Source of the DNA: Bacteroidota bacterium
Lineage (GTDB): Bacteria > Bacteroidota > Bacteroidia > Chitinophagales > Chitinophagaceae
Reading direction: 5' to 3'
DNA length: 49,885 nt
NCBI GenBank assembly: GCA_947476825.1
Contig: CANJRV010000009.1
Location: forward strand, 1 to 49,885
Each line of letters begins with the position of its first letter. Positions within the stretch are counted from its first letter, which is position 1. The position numbers and the translations under genes are program-made. This document shows, one piece after another, positions 16,824-25,569 of the stretch. The notes below the pieces were generated by a model, which did not search any database, was not told the origin of the DNA, and saw only the letters and a list, made by a program, of their open reading frames with translations.

Positions 16824-19274
16824 ATGAAAAAATATACCCTACTCATTTTGCTGTTGTTATGCACGGCCTGCTTATTTGCTCAAAGTCGAAATGCATATAC
16901 AACCATCAAAACAGATGAGCCTATAAAAATTGATGGCAAGCTTGATGAAGCAGTTTGGCAGAATGCGTCTATAGCAAATGACTTTATACAAACAATTCCA
17001 ACCCCAGAAGCCAATTCGTCTTACAATAGCGAGGTGAAAATAGTATATTCGAATTCGGCCATTTATATCGCTGCAAAATTGTACGAACCAAAAGAAATAA
17101 TATCCAAGCAACTAACGGCTAGAGATGCTACACGTAATGTGAATGCGGATGTTTTTTCTGTTTATTTAGATACGTATGATGATCACCAAAATGGATATGC
17201 TTTCCGGGTTTCTAGTGCTGGAGTGCAACAAGATGAACGATTAAGTGGAGGCAGTGAATACGGGGATGTGAGCTGGGATGCCAATTGGCTTTCTAAAATT
17301 CAAATCAACGAAGATGGATGGACCATCGAAATGGAAATTCCATTTAGTGCATTGCGCTTTGCACCAAAAAATGATATGGCATGGGGAATTAATTTTTTGA
17401 GACTTGTTCGCAAGACAAATGAGAATAGTTATTGGAATAAAATAAATGTACAACAACAAGGATTTTTAGCACAGACCGGTTCTTTACAAGGCTTGAAAAT
17501 AGATAAAGCACCTGTTCGACTTTTTCTCTATCCTTACTTATCTACTGGTTATTTTATGCAAGAAGAAGCAGGAGGAAATAAAGCACAATGGCTGAGAAGC
17601 GGAGGCCTAGATTTGAAGTATGGCTTGAGTGAATCCTTTACATTGGACATGACTTTAATTCCTGATTTTTCACAAGTGGTTTCTGATAATATAGTTAGAA
17701 ATCTAAATCCATTTGAACAACAATTAACAGAAAATAGACCATTTTTTACAGAAGGTACAGAGCTCTTCAATAAAGGAGAATTATTTTATTCTAGGCGAAT
17801 TGGTCGTATGCCACGTAATTATTATGATGTCAAATATGGCTTTGCGGATACGTCTCAATATGCCATAGAAAAAAATCCAAACGTAACGAGATTGTATAAC
17901 GCATTTAAAATTTCAGGAAGAACAAAACAAAATATAGGTATTGGTATTTTTAATGCTGTTGGTTCAGAGGTATATGCTAAAGTAAAAGTAAAGTCAAGTG
18001 GTGAAGTAAAAAAAATAATGACCGAGCCGCTTACCAATTATAATATTGTAGTTGTAGATAAAGCCCTGAAAGGTCAATCTAGCATAAGTTTTACTAATAC
18101 TAATGTAATCCGAAGAGATACTGCAAGAGATGCCAATGTGAGTGCTTTGATGTTCAATAAATTCAATAAAAAGGAATCGTATGTGATAAATGCCTTTGCT
18201 AAAACAAGTTTAGTTACGAGCCCACTTGCGAAAGATAATATGGGTAGCTCACTGGGTATAGGCTTGTCTAAAGTAGCAGGTAAAATAACTTTTAATTCCA
18301 ATATTATACGGCAATCTAAATACTTCGATAAGTCGGATATGGGTTTGCAATATGATTTTAATAGTACGACACAAAGCACAACATTAAATTATAATGTCAA
18401 TAAACCAAAATGGAAAAGATTGCAGTTGTATCGAATCAATACCAGCCATACATTCTCGGCAAATACAGTTCCATTTGACTTTAAATATTACCAAGCGAAT
18501 TTTAGCTATTTTATTTTATTCAAAAACTTTTGGGATTTAACCTATAACACAGAAACCAAACCTATTGCGCCAATAGATTATTATCAACTTGGCTCATTCG
18601 GCAAAGTATTAAAAACATTTCCCTATCTTTTCAATTCAATTGATGGCAGTTCGGATAGCAGAAAAAAAATATTTTGGGCATTCAATTTTGGATATGGTAT
18701 TTCAAATGCGAAGCATACAGATTATGTATATTTAAATCAAACGTTGCGGTATAGATTTTCACCAAAATTAGAAATGAGCATACAAGGCGAAGTGACCCGA
18801 GACAATGGTAATATTGGTTATGCTTTTTATGATGATGTGTTATTAAAGAAACCTGTTGTAGGTCAAAGAAATTTAAGAGAATACAATGGCGAAATTTCAT
18901 TGAAATACAATGTGAATCCTAATATGAATTTTACAGCAAGATTCCGCCATTATAATTCTTTTATTACCTACACTTCTTTCCATTTGGTTGATGCAAGTGG
19001 GGAGTGGCGAAATACAACACTTTCCAGTGTAACCGGACATGATGAAAATTATAATTTGCAAAATGTAGATGTGTTTTATAACTGGATGTTCAAGCCAGGT
19101 AGCAGAATAGTAGTAAGTTACAAGCAATGGTTGAATGACTCTTATTTGCTGAATGACAAATCAACAAATTCTTATTTTAATAATGTACGCCAAATTATTA
19201 AATCGCCACATGCCTTTGAACTAGCAGTTAGATTTATTTATTTTTTAGATTATAATTCGTTGCGGAAGAAATAG
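16824..19274 (+). CDS. DUF5916 outer-membrane-type protein with CBM9-like N-terminus
   Basis: An 816-residue protein from the ATG at 16824, which starts a signal peptide ending ACLFAQ. An upstream in-frame start at 16728 would add a hydrophobic but signal-unlike leader and precedes the promoter box. Residues ~25-230 form a carbohydrate-binding-family-9-like beta domain (KIDGKLDEAVW, YLDTYDDHQNGY, EMEIPFSALRF). The rest alternates polar and aromatic residues as in a beta-barrel and carries DFSQV and ENRPFFTEG typical of DUF5916. The function is unknown; an outer membrane location is inference. Confidence 0.85.
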   Translation: MKKYTLLILLLLCTACLFAQSRNAYTTIKTDEPIKIDGKLDEAVWQNASIANDFIQTIPTPEANSSYNSEVKIVYSNSAIYIAAKLYEPKEIISKQLTARDATRNVNADVFSVYLDTYDDHQNGYAFRVSSAGVQQDERLSGGSEYGDVSWDANWLSKIQINEDGWTIEMEIPFSALRFAPKNDMAWGINFLRLVRKTNENSYWNKINVQQQGFLAQTGSLQGLKIDKAPVRLFLYPYLSTGYFMQEEAGGNKAQWLRSGGLDLKYGLSESFTLDMTLIPDFSQVVSDNIVRNLNPFEQQLTENRPFFTEGTELFNKGELFYSRRIGRMPRNYYDVKYGFADTSQYAIEKNPNVTRLYNAFKISGRTKQNIGIGIFNAVGSEVYAKVKVKSSGEVKKIMTEPLTNYNIVVVDKALKGQSSISFTNTNVIRRDTARDANVSALMFNKFNKKESYVINAFAKTSLVTSPLAKDNMGSSLGIGLSKVAGKITFNSNIIRQSKYFDKSDMGLQYDFNSTTQSTTLNYNVNKPKWKRLQLYRINTSHTFSANTVPFDFKYYQANFSYFILFKNFWDLTYNTETKPIAPIDYYQLGSFGKVLKTFPYLFNSIDGSSDSRKKIFWAFNFGYGISNAKHTDYVYLNQTLRYRFSPKLEMSIQGEVTRDNGNIGYAFYDDVLLKKPVVGQRNLREYNGEISLKYNVNPNMNFTARFRHYNSFITYTSFHLVDASGEWRNTTLSSVTGHDENYNLQNVDVFYNWMFKPGSRIVVSYKQWLNDSYLLNDKSTNSYFNNVRQIIKSPHAFELAVRFIYFLDYNSLRKK

Positions 19275-19538
19275 AAATTCCTTTAGTAATAAAAGCGACC
19301 TTAAATAATAATTTTATAGTGGAGAATAAATTTGATGACGAACGTTTCATCAAACTTGCTGCAAACCCTTTGATATCAATTAATACAAAGAAATTTACCA
19401 ACTATTTTTCAGTATTATGCCTTCAGTATTATGTCTTTGTCTTTTAAATGGCTGCAAACCATTCCTTTTTTAGGAGGGCATTTTTTTGTTTGTCAACTGG
19501 CATGTGCCATGAATGAAATTGAATTTTCTTCCACTCCT

Positions 19539-21896
19539 CTACAACTCCACCCCCAACTGCAATATAAAATTTCTTGGTGGTGCTACAATCGCAGGTCGCT
19601 CGGCATAGATTACATTTAATACGTTCTTGGTTATAAAAGCGAGTTTGGCTTGCTTCGAAAGTTGATAGGCCACGCGCAAATCCCAAACGCATCTTCCCTT
19701 ATTATATTTAGCACGAAAGGCTGCAACTGTAGTCGGAATATTTGTTCCTAATTCAAAGAGTCTGCCAAACAAATTTTCTGTTGGTTTCGAGTTCTCGAAA
19801 ACTTCATCAATATTTTCCATCTTAGAATTATACAATAAAGTAGTACCGATAGATACCTTATGGTAGGTGACTTCTGCATCCAGTTTTGCACTGTTGCGAT
19901 AGCGGTATTTCAATGTTCGTGAAGTACCACTAATATTCGCGAGTATCACCGAATCAGGATGTAATAAAATCGGATTCATATAGGTATAACCGCCCATGAA
20001 TCGCGCAGACAAATTTTTAATTTTACCTTCACCCATCACGGAAATATCAATACCATTAATTCGTGTATCGCCAACATTAATCGATTCAAAACCTATATAC
20101 TTTAATGCGTTAGCAACATTCCCAATGGTAGAATCTGGTGGAGCAAAAAAACCAAAGTTAAATTCCATCATACTTTTATACTGCATCCAAAATCCAGCCA
20201 CATCTACAAATCCAAGCCATGAACCTATTTTATATCCTTGCTTACAAGCCAATTCAGCACTCCAACCAGTCTCCGATTGTAAAGCTGGATTTGGGAATAC
20301 TTGTGTAGCACCAAACGACGTTTTGACAAATCGTTCAGCAATGGATGGATAACGATATCCTTGACCAAAAGATGCCCTGAAAAAAGTTGCGCGACCAGCT
20401 TCGTAGTTTACACCAGCTCGAAGTACTGGCTTTGTTTCTACCTTGTACGTATCTACTTGGTTCATTTCATATCGTGCGCCAATAGAAGTCCAGAGTTTAT
20501 TAATCTTCTTTTCCATTTGAAAATAAGCGGCGGCATTAAAGACAGTATGGTTGCCATATAACTCGCCAATAATATTGCTATAGCTTGAGGTTATTCCACT
20601 CACTACATTGATTTGATTGAGCAAAAAATGTTGGCTGATAATGGATTTTTGAAACTGGTATTCTCCATAGTAAGTATCTGCTTTAGAGGATTGGTTTTTT
20701 TCTGGAATGTCATTGCCACTTCTAAACCAACGTGTTCGTAATGCATGTCTAGAACCGCCTTTGGTATAGTAAGTTATATATGGATCTATATTCATTCGAA
20801 GTCCTCTATTTTTATTTACTGTAGTAGATGTATCTTCCAATCCGCCAAAGGGTTGATAATAAAGGGTTGTATGGTGAGCTGTATCTGGTTGCCAAAAGAA
20901 AAAAGTTTGACTTTTATTGGTCTGCGCATTCACATTCATGCCTAGAATTAGTCCTTCTACTTTTTTAGAACGATAGCGCAAATTCATATTGCCTCTAATG
21001 CGTCTGTTTAAATCGCCTTGTAAATAGGAATCTTCACTGAACCAAGCAGAACCTAACACAAGATCTAATTGTCCGAATTTTTGCGCATGAGAAAAATAAC
21101 CGCCTTGAAATCCAGGTTGTTGCCTGTCCCACCAAACCCAAGATTTTTCTTTCGGGTTTCCATACATCGCATTGTACAACATCACTTTCGTTTTGGGTTT
21201 ATTCTTGGCAAAACCTGTTCTAAAATTCACAACCCCATTTAATGCTGAAGAGCCATACAAGGACGATGAAGCGCCTTTCAATATCTCCACTTGTTCGCAG
21301 TTTTCGATGGGTAAAAAATCCCATTTAGCATCCGCTGCATCGGCAGTAAGCATGGGCATATCATCTACCAACACCAATACGCGACTGCCTGCGCCATACG
21401 ACCAGCCGGAGCCTCCACGAATATTAATTTGATTGTCGATGACATCCACACCTGCTACTCTGTTCAATGCATCATCCATTTCGTTCACCCCAGAATTTAA
21501 TATTTGGGCTGGTTTTATCACTTCAATCGATACCGTTTCTTCTGCTACACGTTTCTCAAATCGGCTACCACTGATGGTAACTATATGTAGTTCTTTTGTT
21601 TTCGCTTGTAATAAAATAGACAATCCTAGGTCATCATTCGCAACTACCGTAATGGTTTCGGTGTGCGTCAAATAACCAGTATAAGAAAATTGAATGGTAT
21701 AGGTGCCCGGGGCTAGATTTAATTTGTATTCACCTGCCAAATTACTGACAGTGCCATTTTTGTTATTGGCCACAACCGTAACGCCAGTCAATGTTTCCCG
21801 ACTTATACTGTCTAAAATGAAGCCATGTAATTTTGCGTTTTGTGCAACAGAAAAAATAGAAACGAATACGAAAATTAGGGTATAGAATAATCTCAC
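19539..21896 (-). CDS. TonB-dependent outer membrane receptor
   Basis: A 785-residue receptor. After a signal peptide (about 1-18) comes a carboxypeptidase-regulatory-like beta domain (LHGFILDSISRETLTGV to SYTGYLTHTETI, about 24-90). The plug domain follows with ISGSRFEKRVAEETVSIEVI, NIRGGSGWSYGAGSRVLVLV and EILKGASSSLYGSSALNGVV, then the beta-barrel ending in an amphipathic last strand FILQLGVEL. The substrate is not evident; the architecture is that of vitamin B12/metal-complex or colicin-I-type receptors rather than SusC. A TATTTTCG box on the minus strand (21938-21945) may be its promoter, facing that of the divergent gene. Confidence 0.9.
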   Translation of the reverse strand: MRLFYTLIFVFVSIFSVAQNAKLHGFILDSISRETLTGVTVVANNKNGTVSNLAGEYKLNLAPGTYTIQFSYTGYLTHTETITVVANDDLGLSILLQAKTKELHIVTISGSRFEKRVAEETVSIEVIKPAQILNSGVNEMDDALNRVAGVDVIDNQINIRGGSGWSYGAGSRVLVLVDDMPMLTADAADAKWDFLPIENCEQVEILKGASSSLYGSSALNGVVNFRTGFAKNKPKTKVMLYNAMYGNPKEKSWVWWDRQQPGFQGGYFSHAQKFGQLDLVLGSAWFSEDSYLQGDLNRRIRGNMNLRYRSKKVEGLILGMNVNAQTNKSQTFFFWQPDTAHHTTLYYQPFGGLEDTSTTVNKNRGLRMNIDPYITYYTKGGSRHALRTRWFRSGNDIPEKNQSSKADTYYGEYQFQKSIISQHFLLNQINVVSGITSSYSNIIGELYGNHTVFNAAAYFQMEKKINKLWTSIGARYEMNQVDTYKVETKPVLRAGVNYEAGRATFFRASFGQGYRYPSIAERFVKTSFGATQVFPNPALQSETGWSAELACKQGYKIGSWLGFVDVAGFWMQYKSMMEFNFGFFAPPDSTIGNVANALKYIGFESINVGDTRINGIDISVMGEGKIKNLSARFMGGYTYMNPILLHPDSVILANISGTSRTLKYRYRNSAKLDAEVTYHKVSIGTTLLYNSKMENIDEVFENSKPTENLFGRLFELGTNIPTTVAAFRAKYNKGRCVWDLRVAYQLSKQAKLAFITKNVLNVIYAERPAIVAPPRNFILQLGVEL

Positions 21897-21928
21897 TAGA
21901 ATAAATTTTTAGAAATATAATATATTAT

Positions 21929-21936
21929 TACCTTTA
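21929..21936 (+). promoter_or_regulatory. -7-like box for the T9SS protein gene
   Basis: TACCTTTA matches seven of the eight bases of the TAnnTTTG consensus and lies 16 bases before the ATG at 21953. Confidence 0.3.
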
Positions 21937-21952
21937 TCGAAAATATTTATAC

Positions 21953-22831
21953 ATGAAAAAAATAATTCTATCTATTTTAGTTGGTCTTTCAGCCTTCAGT
22001 ACACAAGCACAAGTATGTGTTCCGGGTACACTTACTACAACTGCCAATGCGTATATTCTGCCTGATAGCGCAACCAATTTTTACCATGGTTGTCCGGGTA
22101 CTAACTATAACCAAATTCTGTATATCAAAGCAGCAAAAGATACTGTAATTAATATTACTTCTCCTTTCCCTGCAACGCTTACAGCCAAAATTGATTCCTT
22201 CGTTGTCGATGCAAATATTACAGGTTTGCCTTCTTATTTAACAGTAGAAAGTGTACCTTCTACATTAGCACCAGCAGGGGCTGGATCACCAAAAAGTAAT
22301 TATACTCGATTGGTAATTCCTGGCGATTCATTGGCATGTGTTAAAGTAAGTGGTGCTATTCCTGGAGCTACGGCTGCTGGTACCAATAATCTTTCTATTA
22401 ATTTACGTGTATACTTAAGTAATATACATAGTACAGATGCGCTTGTAGATATTGGTATTCCTGGTATCTATCCAAATCGTATGACAGATACTACTACCAG
22501 TATTGGTTATTACAGCATTGTAATTGATCCTACACCTTGTTGGCCATCTGCTGTAAGCAATCTAGAAAAATACAATTTCGATTTATTAGGCAATACACCT
22601 AATCCTTTGAATGCTTCAACTCGCATTACCTTTTTATCTGCAAAGGCGGATGTATATGATTTGCGAATTGTAGATGCGATGGGTGAAGTAGTATTTACAA
22701 AAAATATTAAAGCTGCAGCAGGAATCAACTATGTAAATATAGATGCGAGTGCATACAGTAATGGTGTGTATATGTATTCATTAAATAATGGCAAAAATAT
22801 CTTGTCATCTAAAATGCAAATTTCAAAATAG
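21953..22831 (+). CDS. Secreted protein with T9SS type A sorting domain
   Basis: A 292-residue protein with a clean signal peptide (MKKIILSILVGLSAFSTQA) and a beta-rich body that I do not recognise (paired Cys at VCVPG and HGCPG, and a later PCWPS). The C-terminal ~80 residues are a T9SS sorting domain (LLGNTPNPLNASTRITF, YDLRIVDAMGEVV, ending SSKMQISK). It is probably exported to the cell surface or medium. Similar proteins appear in Chitinophagaceae as families of unknown function. A good terminator follows at 22853-22880. Confidence 0.82.
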   Translation: MKKIILSILVGLSAFSTQAQVCVPGTLTTTANAYILPDSATNFYHGCPGTNYNQILYIKAAKDTVINITSPFPATLTAKIDSFVVDANITGLPSYLTVESVPSTLAPAGAGSPKSNYTRLVIPGDSLACVKVSGAIPGATAAGTNNLSINLRVYLSNIHSTDALVDIGIPGIYPNRMTDTTTSIGYYSIVIDPTPCWPSAVSNLEKYNFDLLGNTPNPLNASTRITFLSAKADVYDLRIVDAMGEVVFTKNIKAAAGINYVNIDASAYSNGVYMYSLNNGKNILSSKMQISK

Positions 22832-23232
22832 TAATCATTCAATTTAATAAAGAAAACTCCTCATCATGGGGAGTTTTTTTATGTGTGAATTTTATTTCTG
22901 GCGCTGGGATGACGCGCAGGTGTGTGCGTTGGCTTCCTGTGCCGCACATTCTAAACAATGCTATAAGCGTGGCTTGGTTATTGTTCCAATCTTTTACGGT
23001 ATTGGTAGAAGGTCTATTTTGTTTCTTAGCCTATCCTCATTGCTGAAGTTGATGGCGATGGTCAGCAGCATGACATGCAAAAGATAATTTCTACATTCGG
23101 CATAATTTAAAACTGAATTAAGTATTTTTGGGAATGCTTATGGAGTCCTGAGCTTTCGTGATTTGTAATAGTGTGAGTTGTGTGATTGGAAGTTGGTAAC
23201 GGGGGGAAGTAAGTTGGTGCAACCGCAAAAAA
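22832..23232. other. 401-base gap at the border of the accessory region
   Basis: After the terminator at 22853-22880 the stretch 22900-23010 is richer in G+C than its surroundings and has no convincing gene: the open frame 22866-23087 lacks domain-like composition. A fragment (TGTGCCGCAC ... GTTCCAATCTTTT) faintly recalls the dispersed ~88 bp repeats. A TATTTTTG box lies at 23123-23130 but is about 100 bases before the next start. This is the left edge of the cassette-like region. Confidence 0.45.
22853..22880 (+). terminator. Rho-independent terminator after the T9SS protein gene
   Basis: AAAACTCC pairs with GGAGTTTT across a nine-base loop and is followed by a run of T, 21 bases after the stop codon. 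Confidence 0.8.
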
Positions 23233-23559
23233 ATGAGAGCATATTTCTTAATAAATCGGCACAAATTTATTTTCCAAATTATTATATTCGCTATATTATT
23301 CTCAATTTTTTGGACAATATACCTTTTCAATAAATCCAATACTTTAACCATTCAAATAATATCGTTTGGATACCTATTGGCAATATTAGTTTTCCCATTT
23401 TTTACGATATTAATCAGTTCGATATTTGAAGCAATCGATTTTAAAACGACAAGTGAAGTATTTGACAATGAACTTTTTACCCAACTATTAAAATTAGATT
23501 TTAAAAAATCTATCACCGCAAAAAAAACAATAGATTTCTTACTTCAAAGCCATTGTTAA
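23233..23559 (+). pseudogene. Membrane protein, 5' part of a frameshifted gene
   Basis: A 108-codon frame encoding two strong membrane segments (about 12-32 and 40-64) and a soluble start. It runs into a stop at 23557, while the next frame continues a protein that looks like its natural extension. Joining near 23539 would read ...KKTIDFL-TSKPLLTGIHNNY..., about 200 residues. A run of eight A (23520-23527) just upstream could support -1 slippage, so a programmed shift, an indel mutation and a sequencing error all remain possible. The function is unknown. Confidence 0.5.
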
Positions 23560-23843
23560 CTGGTATTCACAACAATTATCTTATAAATATCGAATTGGAG
23601 AAAGGAATTGTTAGAGTTATTGTAGACGCTAACTTAGATAAAGTTAAGCGAGAAAATATGAATGATTTAAAAAAAATGTTTGGAAATCAAAATGTTCAAT
23701 ATGACGTTGGAATCGCCATACTTTATAATCGTTCAAAACGTAAAGGTTTGAGTTTCGAAAAATTATTAAATGATATTGACCAATTTATTGATTATCTGAA
23801 AACTAACGGGATAAACTCTTGGAGTGATAGCGGCAACGACTAG
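23553..23843 (+). pseudogene. Soluble C-terminal part of the same frameshifted gene
   Basis: A 96-codon frame that overlaps the previous one by seven bases in the -1 frame; its only start is TTG at 23553. It encodes a mixed alpha/beta segment (LINIELEKGIVRVIVDANLDKV and VQYDVGIAILYNRS, read in parts) and makes most sense as the C-terminal domain of the membrane protein at 23233. Its last codons (WSDSGND-stop) are formed by a sequence that matches the dispersed ~88 bp repeats (GGAGTGATAGCG, GCGGCAACGA). If translated alone it would be an orphan cytosolic protein. Confidence 0.5.
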
Positions 23844-23847
23844 CAAA

Positions 23848-23960
23848 CAGTTTAGCCAAACTGGGTAATTTTGCTATCCTCATCATTTTAATTCTATTGA
23901 GCTTTAGAATAAAGAGGTAACATTGTACCTTCGAATTTCCCGCCTGATGCAAACTGTGAA
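23848..23960 (+). repeat. Cassette-type repeat R1
   Basis: The repeat starts CAGTTTAGCC and ends GCAAACTGTGAA, so the ends are inverted (CAGTTT/AAACTG). Further inward GGGTAATT faces AATTTCCC and TTCTA faces TAGAA, giving a long imperfect hairpin. TTTA at 23903-23906 and TACCTTCG at 23926-23933 are 19 bases apart and could be a promoter for the next gene. Confidence 0.65.
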
Positions 23961-23993
23961 AAGGTTATTGGGCAATTAAAGACAACACTAAAC

Positions 23994-24452
23994 TTGACAA
24001 GAAGCACTAAAATATTGAATATAGTTTATGGTTTGATACTTCTATTTTTTTTAATGGATGCATTTGCCATGTTTGAGATTAAGAACCAAATGTTTAAGTC
24101 ATTTGTATATTTTGGATTTTTAATTGGCGCTCCGATAGTTTTATTTTTGAATATATTCAGCGTGATGGGAAAATACTCAAGATTCATTGGGATAGTATTT
24201 CCAGTGATTATTTTGTTTTACATCTTTATTAAAGGCCCATTATTATTTATATTCTCTTCAGGAGCTTGGAGTACACAAGAGGTGTTATTTGAGAATGGCC
24301 ATTTTGCCTCCAAGAAAATTGAATTCCAAATGCAAGACTTGGGAGGACGCGGCTATAATAAAAGAACGGTAGATGTGCTCTATCTTACTAATCTCTTTAT
24401 GATAACAAATAAGGTTCCAGATAACATTGACAAAAGAGTTGAATGGGTATAG
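23994..24452 (+). CDS. Small membrane protein, hypothetical; in-frame TAG near its end
   Basis: A 152-residue protein from a TTG start. It has about three membrane segments (10-27, 35-56, 63-88), then a soluble C-terminal part with EFQMQDLGGRGYNKRTVDV. The frame stops at TAG (24450-24452), but the same frame continues for 13 sensible codons (VDRYVNELKLIEP) to a TAA at 24492-24494, so the TAG looks like a recent AAG-to-TAG change that trims the protein, or a read-through site. The function is unknown. The R1 repeat directly upstream may supply the promoter. Confidence 0.6.
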   Translation: MTRSTKILNIVYGLILLFFLMDAFAMFEIKNQMFKSFVYFGFLIGAPIVLFLNIFSVMGKYSRFIGIVFPVIILFYIFIKGPLLFIFSSGAWSTQEVLFENGHFASKKIEFQMQDLGGRGYNKRTVDVLYLTNLFMITNKVPDNIDKRVEWV

Positions 24453-24549
24453 GTAGACAGGTATGTAAATGAACTCAAGCTTATTGAACCATAACCTAGT
24501 GACGAGAATGCGGTATGGAAAATGTCCTATAACACACGCTAAAAATTAA

Positions 24550-24655
24550 TTTCGGCGAAATCATTATCTATCTTCTTTTCATTCTTCTTCTTTTAGTTCT
24601 TAATCCATACTGTCTACCTTTAATCCCTGCCTGTGTTTGCACACAAACCTTTGGC
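24550..24655 (+). repeat. Cassette-type repeat R4 (diverged)
   Basis: It shares TCTTTT-GTTCTTA-TCCA-AC and TCTACCTTTAATCCC-TGCCTG with R3 (about 80% over 50 bases by eye). It ends in GTTTGCACACAAAC, a small palindrome. TTTA (24592-24595) and TACCTTTA (24615-24622) are 19 bases apart, a promoter-like pair. It lies between the membrane protein gene and higBA. Confidence 0.6.
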
Positions 24656-24688
24656 GGTCATGGCATCTCGGATTTCCAAAAATAAAAT

Positions 24689-24719
24689 TTCCCAATACGG
24701 GAACTACGACCTATCTTCG
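24689..24719 (+). promoter_or_regulatory. higBA promoter with palindromic operator
   Basis: A perfect palindrome TTCCCAATACGGGAA (24689-24703) overlaps the -33 position of a promoter-like pair (TTTC at 24688-24691, TATCTTCG at 24712-24719, 20 bases apart). The higB start is 14 bases further on. The placement fits autorepression by HigA or the HigBA complex; binding itself is inference. Confidence 0.5.
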
Positions 24720-24733
24720 TTGAAAAATTAGTT

Positions 24734-25027
24734 GTGCGAGTTATAGCCAAGAAAATACTGAGAGACTTTTGGAAACTTCATGAAGATGCAGAAGAGCAAT
24801 TGCTTTCTTGGTATCAAGAGGCTAGTAAAGCGTCTTGGAAAAGCCCCAATGCAATTAAAAGAGAATATCCTAGCGCAAGTATATTAAATGACAATAGAGT
24901 TGTCTTTAATATTAAAGGAAACCATTATCGTTTAGTGGTGAGAATAAATTATCATTATCAAATGGTCTGGATTCGTTTTGTGGGCACACATACAGAATAT
25001 GACAAAATGGATGCAAATAAAATATAA
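24734..25027 (+). CDS. higB: HigB family type II toxin
   Basis: A 97-residue protein of the HigB (RelE-superfamily) toxin family, which cleaves mRNA at the ribosome and is held inactive by its antitoxin. The family pattern is strong: RVIAKKILRDFWKLHEDAE, WYQEASKASWKSP, REYPSASILNDNRVVFNIKG, YRLVVRINY and WIRFVGTHTEYDKMDA. It starts with GTG at 24734. The toxin gene precedes the antitoxin by five bases, the usual hig order. It lies inside the cassette-like region, where toxin-antitoxin pairs commonly stabilise arrays. Confidence 0.92.
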   Translation: MRVIAKKILRDFWKLHEDAEEQLLSWYQEASKASWKSPNAIKREYPSASILNDNRVVFNIKGNHYRLVVRINYHYQMVWIRFVGTHTEYDKMDANKI

Positions 25028-25032
25028 AAGCC

Positions 25033-25389
25033 ATGGAAATAAAACCAATTAAATCAGATAGAGACTATAATAGAGCACTAAAACGTCTTGAATTAATATT
25101 CGATGCCAAACCAGGTTCTTCAGAAGGCGATGAGCTTGAAGTTTTAGGGATTTTAATTGAACAATATGAGAATGAACATTTTCCTATTGGAATGCCCGAT
25201 CCAATTGAAGCTATAAAATTTAGAATGGAACAACTGGGATACACACAAGGTGATTTGGCCAATATTGTTGGTTTGAAAAGTCGCGCAAGTGAAATATTAA
25301 GCAGGAAAAGAAAACTGACTCTGGAAATGATACGACAATTGCATGATAGTTTGAAAATTCCGACGGATGTTTTGATTCAATCCTACTAA
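25033..25389 (+). CDS. higA: HigA-type antitoxin with XRE helix-turn-helix
   Basis: A 118-residue protein. The first ~50 residues are acidic and probably wrap the toxin. A DNA-binding XRE-type helix-turn-helix occupies about 55-115 (IEAIKFRMEQLGYTQGDLA, VGLKSRASEILSRKRKL, EMIRQLHDSL). The length and the pattern of the late helix-turn-helix match the larger HigA group. It should neutralise HigB and repress the operon at the palindrome upstream (24689-24703). Repeat R2 begins 18 bases after its stop. Confidence 0.92.
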   Translation: MEIKPIKSDRDYNRALKRLELIFDAKPGSSEGDELEVLGILIEQYENEHFPIGMPDPIEAIKFRMEQLGYTQGDLANIVGLKSRASEILSRKRKLTLEMIRQLHDSLKIPTDVLIQSY

Positions 25390-25407
25390 CCACGAACCGC
25401 CAAAATT

Positions 25408-25508
25408 CAGTTTAGCGCAAGTGGGGCATTCTGCTATTCTCATCATGTAAAGTATTATAAAGAGCTAGCATTGTACCTTAGGATTTCCTGCATAATGCAA
25501 ACTGTGAA
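25408..25508 (+). repeat. Cassette-type repeat R2
   Basis: It starts CAGTTTAGCGCAA, shares GGGCATTCTGCTATTCTCATCAT with R1 in pattern, and ends ATGCAAACTGTGAA. The promoter-like core is degenerate here (TACCTTAG at 25474-25481 with no -33), which fits the next gene, fic, having its own promoter. Confidence 0.65.
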
Positions 25509-25569
25509 GTCCATCTAGCCAATGGCAGAATGGCTCAGCTAATCATTACTGACTTAAACAACTTATTCC

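Noticed and set aside
19319-19450. Short GTG-started frame of 43 codons and a 12-base direct repeat (TTCAGTATTATG at 19408 and 19422)
   Set aside because: Too short, no promoter or family resemblance; the repeat is just two adjacent copies.
22866-23087. Open frame of 73 codons after the T9SS gene
   Set aside because: It starts inside the terminator hairpin, has no domain-like pattern or promoter, and lies in a repeat-like GC-rich fragment.
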